Shown one piece after another: positions 17,673-24,171 of a DNA stretch of 51,908 bases. The position numbers and the translations under genes were made by a program. Positions within the stretch are counted from its first letter, which is position 1, and every line of letters begins with the position of its first letter. Below the pieces are notes generated by a model, which saw only the letters and a program-made list of their open reading frames with translations, was not told the DNA's origin and searched no databases. Source of the DNA: Hyphococcus sp. (GTDB lineage: Bacteria > Pseudomonadota > Alphaproteobacteria > Caulobacterales > Parvularculaceae); assembly GCA_021776345.1 (NCBI GenBank), contig JAJFGC010000286.1, positions 1 through 51,908 of the forward strand, written 5' to 3'.

Positions 17673-18006
17673 ATTGCTGTGACGCTTCGACCTGCTTTGC
17701 CCTCACCGAGTTCAATGCAGCATCAAGAATGACTTCGAGCACGCTGTTGATCTCATCATAGACTTCATTGTTCCAAAACCGCAAAACTTCGAAACCTTGT
17801 TCCCTTAAATAAGCGTCACGGTTCGCATCTCTTTCCGGCGCATCACCGAGAGCATGCTGATCGCCGTCAAGTTCAATAACTAGCTTTGCTTCAAGACAGG
17901 CGAAGTCAACGATGTAAGGCCCTATTGTATGCTGCCGGCGAAAGCGAAAGCCGCCGAGCGCTTTACGGCGGATGAAATACCACAGACGTTGTTCCGCTGG
18001 CGGCAT
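17671..18006 (-). CDS. DUF559 domain protein (Vsr-like PD-(D/E)xK endonuclease fold)
   Basis: A 111-residue DUF559 protein. Visible motifs are PAEQRLW (Glu5), GPYIVDFACLEAKLVIELDGDQH (Asp34, Glu45 and the DG-x-QH end) and RDAYLREQGFEVLRFWNNEV. This pattern belongs to the Vsr/PD-(D/E)xK nuclease-like group; cleavage activity has not been shown for this branch. In-frame codons ahead of the ATG at 18006 encode ARKLRKS, which fits the usual family N-terminus. The true start may therefore be an upstream non-ATG codon, or the start may have been lost. The gene lies exactly between hairpin repeats B and C in opposite orientations. Confidence 0.85.
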   Translation of the reverse strand: MPPAEQRLWYFIRRKALGGFRFRRQHTIGPYIVDFACLEAKLVIELDGDQHALGDAPERDANRDAYLREQGFEVLRFWNNEVYDEINSVLEVILDAALNSVRAKQVEASQQ

Positions 18007-18059
18007 GGATTTGCGTAGCTTGCGCGCAATGGGATGAGGTTTTCTCAGTGCGGGAGTGT

Positions 18060-18109
18060 AGCCCCCACCGGCGCCTACGGCGACACCTCCCCCGTAAACG
18101 GGGGAGGAA
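18060..18109 (+). repeat. Hairpin repeat copy C, 5' side of the DUF559 gene
   Basis: Same orientation as copy A: AGCCCCCACC, an imperfect first hairpin GGCGCCTACGGCGAC with one mismatch, then ACCT and CCCCCGTAAACGGGGG followed by AGGAA. With copy B it brackets the DUF559 gene as inverted repeats. Confidence 0.8.
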
Positions 18110-18185
18110 AACGTCCAACTTTACCCGTGACACCACCCCTGCCCTTGGCCCACAATACTCCCACCAAAACGAAAGGACCATCCCC

Positions 18186-18539
18186 ATGTCTTACATCGAT
18201 GGATTTGTCATCGCCGTGCCGACGGCGAACAAGCAAAAATTTATCGACCATGCCGAAGCCTTCGATCCGCTGTTCAAGGAATATGGCGCGATCCGCATTG
18301 TCGAATGCTGGGCTGACGACGTCCCCGATGGCGAGGTCACCGATTTCCGCAAAGCCGTTCAGGCGAAGGACGACGAGACGGTGGTGTTTTCCTGGGTCGA
18401 GTGGCCCGACAAAGCGACGCGCGACACGTGCATGGAAAAGATGACATCGGACCCGCGCATGGACCCGGCCGTGAATCCCATGCCATTCGACGGCAAGCGG
18501 ATGATCTATGGCGGTTTTTCGCCGGTCGTTGAAATGTAG
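18186..18539 (+). CDS. DUF1428 family protein (YbaA-like)
   Basis: A 117-residue cytosolic protein of the DUF1428/YbaA family, a ferredoxin-like dimeric alpha/beta barrel fold. The opening MSYIDGFVIAVPTANKQKF and the stretch RIVECWADDVPDGEVTDF are characteristic. The track start at 18048 is wrong: the family N-terminus begins at 18186, ten bases after AAAGGA. The biochemical role is unknown. It sits alone between hairpin-repeat clusters. Confidence 0.9.
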   Translation: MSYIDGFVIAVPTANKQKFIDHAEAFDPLFKEYGAIRIVECWADDVPDGEVTDFRKAVQAKDDETVVFSWVEWPDKATRDTCMEKMTSDPRMDPAVNPMPFDGKRMIYGGFSPVVEM

Positions 18540-18571
18540 CGCCGCCGCCGCGATGACGGGTAAGGGTCCAT

Positions 18572-18619
18572 TCCCATTCCCTTTTAGCCATCACCGGGTT
18601 GATCGACTTCGATCAATGG
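18572..18619. repeat. Dispersed repeat, second type, copy 1
   Basis: TCCCATTCCC is followed by a perfect hairpin TTGATCGACTTCGATCAA (8-base arms). A near-identical element lies at 19421-19469, with CATTCCCTTTT, ATCACCGGG and TTGATCGA in the same order. Confidence 0.7.
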
Positions 18620-18770
18620 TTTCCACCCAGAACGCCCTGTGATCCAGAGCGGCAAGCATGTTTACCGGCAATAACAGGGAGTATTGAGTCGCGGAAGGTA
18701 AGACCCACTGCCCTAAGTTTATAATAATACCAGATGGCGGATGATTGGAGAGGCTGCCTGATGCGGGCGC

Positions 18771-19001
18771 TCAGGACGCCTCTGCCGATGCGTGCTTTGC
18801 CGCTGCGGCGAGCACCATATCTTTGCGCTCTTTGGCGAGGCGCAATTTTCGCAGCTTTTGCGATTGCGCCCCTGCGGCGCGGCGGTCAACGGCGAGCGCC
18901 GCAAGCGCGGCGGCCTGCGCCAATTCGCGGTTCACGCGCATGCGCGCAGGCGATGTCGCTGCTGGCCGGTTTTTCCGGGATATCACCTTGGGCGTATTCA
19001 C
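18771..19001 (-). CDS. Small basic helical protein, paralogue of the cspA-side protein
   Basis: A 76-residue, Ala/Arg/Lys-rich, probably all-helical protein. The segment QSQKLRKLRLAKERKDMV matches QSEKLRKLRLEQEAKA of the protein at 21949-22152, which lies beside cspA. Both also share an RxAAALAALAVDRRA-like helix, so they are likely paralogues. The start overlaps the stop of the 43-residue gene (ATGA), which makes a two-gene unit. I do not know a function; the charge suggests RNA or ribosome contact. Confidence 0.65.
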   Translation of the reverse strand: MNTPKVISRKNRPAATSPARMRVNRELAQAAALAALAVDRRAAGAQSQKLRKLRLAKERKDMVLAAAAKHASAEAS

Positions 19002-19129
19002 GACTTTCCGGGCGCGGGCTTTTTGTGCAACGCCTGGATCACTTTTGAATCCGCCGTAGCAAGCTTTTTGGGCTTGTCCTGTTTCGGCTTCTTTTTTTCT
19101 TTGTTGCTACGCTGTTGACCTTTGGCCAT
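18998..19129 (-). CDS. 43-residue lysine-rich small protein
   Basis: MAKGQQRSNKEKKKPKQDKP begins a very basic, disordered 43-residue protein. The ORF track hides it inside a 130-residue ORF. The start at 19129 has an AAGGAG site seven bases upstream, which is strong support. Proteins opening with MAKGQ-RSN-EKKKPK are a recurring small family in proteobacteria with no assigned role. It is coupled to the 76-residue gene by an ATGA overlap. Confidence 0.75.
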   Translation of the reverse strand: MAKGQQRSNKEKKKPKQDKPKKLATADSKVIQALHKKPAPGKS

Positions 19130-19320
19130 GTCATTCTCCTTTATGTCCGTACAGACTTTCCGCACGGCGCCTAATTTCGGTTTTGTAAAAGGCCCGTGAA
19201 ATTCCGAGTCAAATTGTGAACCGGACAGACGCCGCTTTATTATTACATGAAACCCCAGGCAAGAGATAGCCATGCGCGCCTTCGATATCGCAGCCCAATA
19301 GAAGATAGTGCGATCAACCC

Positions 19321-19406
19321 GCCCCCTCCGGCCCTGCGGGCCGTCAAAGCCGTGCTTTTGAGCCCCGCTAGCGGGGGGAGTGTCAGCCAAGCTGACGAAG
19401 GGGGCC
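19321..19406. repeat. Hairpin repeat D (inverted pair)
   Basis: The left half is GCCCCCTCCG with hairpin GGCCCTGCGGGCC. The right half, inverted, holds CCCCGCTAGCGGGG, GTCAGCCAAGCTGAC and the outer box CGAAGGGGGCC. It is the same architecture as the A/B pair, again with a different but paired first stem. Confidence 0.75.
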
Positions 19407-19420
19407 GTTGATACATTATC

Positions 19421-19469
19421 TCCATTCCCTTTTTTGTCATCACCGGGATTGATCGAATTCGTTCAACGG
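19421..19469. repeat. Dispersed repeat, second type, copy 2
   Basis: CCATTCCCTTTTTT, then TCATCACCGGG and the hairpin TTGATCGAATTCGTTCAA with one mismatch. It aligns along its length with 18572-18619. Confidence 0.7.
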
Positions 19470-19531
19470 AACCATCGACAAGCCCGGCAATGACACTTTG
19501 AGGTGGTTGGCGCACAGCAGCTATCAATCCC

Positions 19532-19930
19532 TCATACCAATGGCCCGGCCTCTGTGAAGTAGGCGCGCAGCGTGTCCAGGGTCAGCCAATCAACAACAAC
19601 CAGCGCAACAATCCCGAGCGCGCCGCCGAGGACGAACTGGAGGCGGTAGGTTTTTTCGTCCGGTTCGCGAAAGGCGCTAAACGCGATGGTGATGAGGACA
19701 ATGGCGCCGACGATCAGTCCGCCGATTGCGCCGATGCGCGCGGCGTCGAACAATATCAACGCCTCGACGCCGCCATAACCGGCGGTTTGAAACAGCATGA
19801 ACACCGCACCGAAAACGGCGCACATCATTAGGGCGAATATTCCGGTAAAAATCGGATTTGAAAACAGGAACCCCGGCAACGGCCCCAGCCGCTCAACGGC
19901 GATGATCAGCGGTTTTTCTTTGATAGACAT
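19532..19930 (-). CDS. Small membrane protein of unknown function
   Basis: About 132 residues with three transmembrane segments (near residues 27-48, 62-85 and 100-118) and a short basic N-terminus MSIKEKPLIIAVERLG. ATG at 19930 and GTG at 19933 are both possible behind AGGAAG. I do not recognise a family. It stands alone between a repeat cluster and the cyclase gene. Confidence 0.65.
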   Translation of the reverse strand: MSIKEKPLIIAVERLGPLPGFLFSNPIFTGIFALMMCAVFGAVFMLFQTAGYGGVEALILFDAARIGAIGGLIVGAIVLITIAFSAFREPDEKTYRLQFVLGGALGIVALVVVDWLTLDTLRAYFTEAGPLV

Positions 19931-20123
19931 CACGCCTTCCTTTCACATGCCGGATCCCGGCTTCCGCCTGGATGAGCGGGCGACGCGTTTCACCTCGGCG
20001 CCGTCACTTAACGATAGATCAGCCAGCGCAGGTGCGCAAAGATAAGTGGATCTGATTGCCGCCCTCCCTTTGGCCGCATCGATCGGCCATGCTATGCAAT
20101 CACGGGACGCGAAGGGGAAATAG

Positions 20124-20934
20124 ATGAACCGCATTGTAGCGGCGACACTTGTTGTAGCCGGCCTGGCTTTCAACGGTTGCGCGCAAGAAGAACCGGCGAC
20201 AGAAACGCGCCCTGTTGACCTTGCCGGATACGATCTCATCGATCTCACCCATGCCTATGGACCTGAAACGGTCTACTGGCCGAACACGCCCTTGCGGTTT
20301 GAAAAAACAACCATCTTCGAGGGCGCACGCGAGGACGGTAAGTTTTACGCCGCGTTTTTCCTTAGCGATGCCTGAACATGGCGGCACGCATATGGATGCG
20401 CCTTATCATTTCGATGCAGAGGGCGACAAAGCGGATGCGGTGCCGCTTGCAAAATTAATCGCGCCGGCGATTGTGATTGACGTATCGCAAAAGGCGGCTG
20501 TCGATCCGCTTTACCGTCTGGCGCCGGAAGATATTCTCGCCTTCGAGGAACAACATGGGACGATCCCGCCTGGCGCGATCGTTCTTCTCCGCACCGATTG
20601 GTCGACGCGCTGGCCCAATGCGGAGAGCTATCTCGGGGGAACCGATCCGGCAGCTCTCGCCTTTCCCAGCTTTGGCGACGACGCCGCGTCGCTTCTTATT
20701 AGGGAGCGCGGCGCGGCGGCGCTTGGCGTTGATACGGCGTCCACTGATTATGGTCCGTCAGCGGACTTTCCTGTGCATCGCATGATGGGCGAGGCCAATG
20801 CACCCGGCTTCGAAAACCTCGCCAATCTCGACCAACTGCCGGCGACGGGCGCCTACCTTGTCGCCCTGCCAATGAAAATCAAAGGCGGATCCGGCGGGCC
20901 ATTGCGTGCGGTCGCGCTTGTTCCCAAGAAATAA
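20124..20934 (+). pseudogene. Cyclase-family (kynurenine formamidase-like) metal hydrolase, frameshifted
   Basis: Two overlapping ORFs together make one cyclase-family protein. The first frame gives a signal sequence (perhaps a lipoprotein, Cys near residue 19) and LIDLTHAYGPETVYWPNTPLRF, then stops after FFLSDA. The second frame carries the metal-binding HGGTHMDAPYHF and runs to the expected end, LRAVALVPKK. Removing one T from the TTTTT run at 20355-20359 joins them as KFYAAFSLAMPEHGGTHMDAP, a perfect family read. So this is a one-base insertion: a real recent pseudogene, a phase-variable gene or an assembly error. The intact family hydrolyses amides or lactones with a bound metal. The first segment alone lacks the metal site and would be inactive. 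Confidence 0.85.
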
Positions 20935-21046
20935 ACCGCGCCGCTCGGTGTTTTGACGCCATTGTTGCCCGAGCGCATACTGAGATACAGCGCACAATTG
21001 TTGCGTATTGGAACCGGCACTGCGCTGGGGGCGGAGAGGAAAACCC

Positions 21047-21355
21047 ATGAAAACCATCATGACACTGACAGCAAGCGCATTTGCGCTGAGCGCAACGCTC
21101 GCCCTTGCCGGCGACGGCAGCAAGGGAGACGAAGTGAAAGAGTTACAGGCGGCGCAAAATCAAACGAGTGAATGCGCAGCGGCTTCCGATGACGCATCCG
21201 CAACGCTAAAGACGGCCACACGGGAACGCAAAGAGTCTGGAGAGAAAGGCGGCACCGAAGACATCAATATCGGTGTCGGCGAGTTGCAGGAATGCACGAT
21301 CTCAGAAATGGAAGAAACTGAAAAGCCGAATACGGAAGCTGTACGGAAGAAATAA
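21047..21355 (+). CDS. Small secreted hypothetical protein
   Basis: A 102-residue protein starting MKTIMTLTASAFALSATLALAG, a clear signal peptide, with a GGAGAGG ribosome site ahead of the ATG at 21047. The mature part is highly charged and low in hydrophobics, with two cysteines (SECAAA and QECTIS) that may pair. No family recognised. A strong terminator follows directly. Confidence 0.7.
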   Translation: MKTIMTLTASAFALSATLALAGDGSKGDEVKELQAAQNQTSECAAASDDASATLKTATRERKESGEKGGTEDINIGVGELQECTISEMEETEKPNTEAVRKK

Positions 21356-21361
21356 GAAATC

Positions 21362-21390
21362 GAAGCGGCCCGATATGGGCCGCTTCTTTT
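21362..21390 (+). terminator. Rho-independent terminator
   Basis: GAAGCGGCCC and GGGCCGCTTC form a perfect 10-base stem with a 5-base loop, followed by TTTT. It closes the secreted-protein gene at 21355 and touches the stop of the convergent gene. Confidence 0.85.
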
Positions 21391-21826
21391 AGGCCGTCTC
21401 GATTACCTGTACAGTACTGGGGCCCTCGCCGCCGAACAGCGTGGCGAGGCCGCCAATCAGAAGGCCGACCAACGCGCCTTCCACAACGCCCCACCAGGGA
21501 GACGTCATTCCCCAGAACTCACCGCCGGCCATCAGCGGCGCAACGACGTCCCAGGCGATCAAGATAAGGATGAGGTTCATCCAGGCGCCAATCAATGGCC
21601 CCATGAACCACCAAGGCATTTTCAGTTTTAGCATCGGGTGCCATGTGAAGACGCCGGCCATGCCGATAAAGGCGCCGATGGCCGCATACCAGAATAAAAT
21701 CCCGATACGGAGTTTGATGTCATCAATGCCAAATGAAGGCGCCGCGACAAACCCTACAATGCCGAGCAACAAGCCAACGAGTTTGCCGACGGCGATACGA
21801 GTCATAATGGATGGTTTGGAAAACAT
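21389..21826 (-). CDS. Small membrane protein of unknown function
   Basis: A 145-residue protein with four transmembrane segments (about residues 10-30, 42-62, 75-98 and 112-132) rich in Gly and Trp. The segment KMPWWFMGPLIGAWMNLILILIAWD is distinctive, but I cannot name a family. The ATG at 21826 has a GAGGAG site nine bases upstream. It is convergent with the secreted-protein gene and shares the hairpin between them. Confidence 0.72.
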   Translation of the reverse strand: MFSKPSIMTRIAVGKLVGLLLGIVGFVAAPSFGIDDIKLRIGILFWYAAIGAFIGMAGVFTWHPMLKLKMPWWFMGPLIGAWMNLILILIAWDVVAPLMAGGEFWGMTSPWWGVVEGALVGLLIGGLATLFGGEGPSTVQVIETA

Positions 21827-21948
21827 CAGATACGTCTCCTCTCACTATACACTTAATGTAAGAGCGCACGGCTCGCACAGCCATAGGCCGCGACAATTGA
21901 TGCGCTAATGCGAGTGAGACTTTGTATCAGATGCGGCGCTTGTCCGCT

Positions 21949-22152
21949 TTACGCCTTGGCTTCTTGCTCGAGGCGCAGCTTGCGAAGCTTTTCAGACTGT
22001 CGGCGGCGTGCGTCTAGCTCAGCATCGACTTCCGCCAAGGCGGCGGCTTCGGCTTCTTCACGGATCGCCTGACGAGAGGCAGGTGAGTATCCACGGACAG
22101 GCTTTTGAAGGGCATCAGCGCGGTTAGCTGCGAGTTGTGATAATTTTGACAT
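21949..22152 (-). CDS. Small basic helical protein beside cspA
   Basis: 67 residues from the ATG at 22152 with a GAAGGAG site; the track start is a TTG one codon upstream. It ends in RRQSEKLRKLRLEQEAKA, the segment shared with the 76-residue protein at 18771-19001. It is predicted to be helical and strongly charged. It follows cspA on the same strand beyond a terminator, so it has its own promoter or depends on read-through. Its place beside cspA and its charge suggest a role in cold shock or with RNA, which is inference only. Confidence 0.7.
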   Translation of the reverse strand: MSKLSQLAANRADALQKPVRGYSPASRQAIREEAEAAALAEVDAELDARRRQSEKLRKLRLEQEAKA

Positions 22153-22209
22153 CAATGATCTCCTTCATTTTTTACGCGGTTACAAAAATCAGCTCCAATT
22201 TCGGCGCAT

Positions 22210-22238
22210 AAAAAGAGCGCCTGTCGAAACAGGCGCTC
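22210..22238 (-). terminator. Rho-independent terminator of cspA
   Basis: On the minus strand GAGCGCCTGT and ACAGGCGCTC form a 10-base stem with a 4-base loop, followed by TTTTT. It lies 22 bases after the cspA stop. Confidence 0.88.
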
Positions 22239-22259
22239 CCCTTAAGACCTTATTTAGGC

Positions 22260-22463
22260 TCAGCCGACTTTAAGGTTCGTCGCAGATGTCTTGCCGCGAT
22301 CTTCGGTCAGGTCGTAGCTGACTTGCTGACCATCATCGAGCGAACGGATGCCCGCTGTTTCAAGCGCAGTGGCGTGAACGAATACGTCCTTGCCGCCTTC
22401 TTCCGGCGCGATGAAGCCATAACCTTTTTGTGGGTTGTACCATTTAACGGTTCCAGTAGCCAT
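22260..22463 (-). CDS. cspA: Cold-shock protein (CspA family)
   Basis: A 67-residue cold-shock domain with both RNA-binding motifs: KGYGFIAP (RNP1) and DVFVHATAL (RNP2). It binds single-stranded RNA and DNA and melts secondary structure. The start MATGTVKWYNPQKG is the family start, with AAGGAG upstream. It ends at a strong terminator. A leader of up to about 260 bases separates it from the divergent DUF4105 gene. Whether it is induced by cold cannot be told from the sequence. Confidence 0.97.
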   Translation of the reverse strand: MATGTVKWYNPQKGYGFIAPEEGGKDVFVHATALETAGIRSLDDGQQVSYDLTEDRGKTSATNLKVG

Positions 22464-22726
22464 TTCAGTCTCCTTTAGACATGGCGTTAAAGGACAAGAT
22501 AAAAACCTGTCCCGGGGAAGCTGCCGATGTAGAGAGGAGTGTAGAAAGCTTGGAATACAGGCCTAATAGACGGCCCTCAATCATTGGAGCAACCGCTATG
22601 TGGGGCTTTTGGCGCGAATTTGCAAGATTTATCTCGAGCCCCTCATAAAACACGGGGTCTGGCAGTCTTGCGCGCGGCCTAAACCACATCATAACCTTCA
22701 GATAATAGACAAAAAGCAGGCTATAT

Positions 22727-23626
22727 ATGGGCTTGGGCGCGCGTGATATGATCAATCTTCTATTCTTGGTTGCGATTGCAGCGGCCTTGATTTTCGCCGG
22801 TTTGATTTTGATGCGGAGCCCGCGCGACGACCGGGTCTGGTCGCCGCCGCTGGCAGAGGTCGCCACCTTCGACGAGACCGGACCTGATCGCTATCGACTG
22901 AACAATGTCCGTGCATTTGAATACGGGCCCGAAGGCGCCCTGCGCAAAGAATGGGAGACGGCCGAGATCAATACCGAGCATTTGCGGGAGATCTGGTTCT
23001 TCGTCGAACCTTTCACCGGCAATCCCCTTTTCGCGCACAGCTTTGTCTCCTTTGTTTTCGAGGACAAGGCCGGCGAGCGCCAGACCTATTCGGTCTCGAT
23101 CGAGGCGCGCAAAGAAGCGGGCGAACCTTACTCGGCAATACACGGGATTATGCGCGCCTATGAGCTGCTTTACGTCTGGTCGACTGAAAAGGACGTCTTA
23201 ACCCGGATCTCGGTCAAGCTCGATCACAAACTATATGCATATAAGATGGACGTCGCGCCGGAACGCGCCGTCGTTCTTTTTGATTATTTTGTGAAGCGGA
23301 CGAATGAACTCGCAGACACCCCACGGTTTTATAATACGCTGCATTCCAACTGCACCAACGAACTCGCCAAAGCCGTGAATGACGCCTACCCCGGCGCCCT
23401 GCCCTGGCATCGGTCCTGGGTGATGACCGGGCGCTCGGCGAAATGGCTGCACAAGCTTGGGTTTGTCGGTGCCGAAGATGAAGCATTCGCCGACATCACC
23501 GCCCGTTCGGATATTCGGCCGCTAGTGAGGGCGCATGCGCTGGTTGAGGCCGGTGACTTTGCCGATTTCTGGCGGCGGGATCTGGATCAGACTGGCGTCG
23601 CCCCAAAGGCCGCGGCGGCGGAATAA
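22727..23626 (+). CDS. DUF4105 (Lnb N-terminal periplasmic) domain protein
   Basis: A 299-residue protein with one N-terminal membrane segment (INLLFLVAIAAALIFAGLILM) and a periplasmic DUF4105 domain. The family mark YNTLHSNCTNELAKAVN contains the conserved Asn-Cys-Thr, and a preceding His (LFAHSFVSF) fits the papain/NlpC-like arrangement. Members are thought to act on lipids or the cell wall, but the substrate is unproven. An ATG at 22748 is an alternative start. The gene is divergent from cspA. Confidence 0.85.
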   Translation: MGLGARDMINLLFLVAIAAALIFAGLILMRSPRDDRVWSPPLAEVATFDETGPDRYRLNNVRAFEYGPEGALRKEWETAEINTEHLREIWFFVEPFTGNPLFAHSFVSFVFEDKAGERQTYSVSIEARKEAGEPYSAIHGIMRAYELLYVWSTEKDVLTRISVKLDHKLYAYKMDVAPERAVVLFDYFVKRTNELADTPRFYNTLHSNCTNELAKAVNDAYPGALPWHRSWVMTGRSAKWLHKLGFVGAEDEAFADITARSDIRPLVRAHALVEAGDFADFWRRDLDQTGVAPKAAAAE

Positions 23627-23703
23627 TTTACCCGAGATGATATCTGCGGCTTATGATATAGTCTCCCTGTTGCGTCTGGCTCATTCCAACAAGGGGGTTT
23701 CCC

Positions 23704-24165
23704 ATGAATAAATTTTTATTGCCGCTGATCGTCGCTGCTTTCGTCGCCTCACCCGCAATCGCACAAGACAGCCCGCAAGCGCTGCTCGATGATTTTGCTG
23801 CGAGCATCGTTGCAGAAGACGCAGACGCCGTCGCCGCGCTCTATACCGACGACGCATTCAGCTACGATCCCGGCGGCTCAGTCTCACAAGGCCCTGACGC
23901 CATTGCCGCCAATTGGGGCGTCTTTTTTGACGGCTTTGACGGGTTTTCCATTACGTTCGACCAACAAGGCGAAATGCATGAAGGCGATGTCGCCGCCGCA
24001 TGGGGCCTATGGACGATGTCTGCAACACCAGTCGGCGGCGGCGAGCTGGTCGTCTGGAAAGGCCGATTTACCGACGTCTCCAAAAAGACCAGGGATGGCT
24101 GGCGGTACCTTGCCGATCACGCCTCGATGCTGGTGACGCAAGCAGCGCCCGAAGCTCACGAATAG
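23704..24165 (+). CDS. Secreted SnoaL/DUF4440-like (NTF2 fold) protein
   Basis: A 153-residue protein with signal peptide MNKFLLPLIVAAFVASPAIA-QD. The mature part is an NTF2-like fold: LLDDFAASIVAEDADAVAALYTDDA followed by YDPGGSVSQGPDAIAANWGVFFDGF. It resembles the SgcJ/EcaC and DUF4440 families, which bind small ligands in a cone-shaped pocket; some are enzymes, many are not. The catalytic role is unknown. It is convergent with the large membrane protein at 24172. Confidence 0.82.
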   Translation: MNKFLLPLIVAAFVASPAIAQDSPQALLDDFAASIVAEDADAVAALYTDDAFSYDPGGSVSQGPDAIAANWGVFFDGFDGFSITFDQQGEMHEGDVAAAWGLWTMSATPVGGGELVVWKGRFTDVSKKTRDGWRYLADHASMLVTQAAPEAHE

Positions 24166-24171
24166 CCGGCT

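Larger units (their letters stand above)
19130..19531. other. Gene-free stretch with repeat elements
   Basis: About 400 bases. The first part is the leader of the 43-residue gene. The rest holds hairpin repeat D (19321-19406) and copy 2 of the second repeat type (19421-19469), then a short CCCGGCAATGACA motif like that at 17456-17467. The ORFs drawn across it are reads through repeats. Confidence 0.6.

Noticed and set aside
17549-19406. Possible CRISPR array
   Set aside because: Repeats are few, irregularly spaced, in both orientations and self-complementary, with genes between them; no cas genes.
20355-20359. Programmed ribosomal frameshift in the cyclase gene
   Set aside because: No typical slippery heptamer with a downstream structure is evident, and the family is not known for frameshifting; mutation or assembly error is simpler.
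22465-22866. 133-residue minus-strand ORF across the cspA leader
   Set aside because: Low-complexity reading of a leader and of the antisense of the DUF4105 gene; no ribosome site or family.
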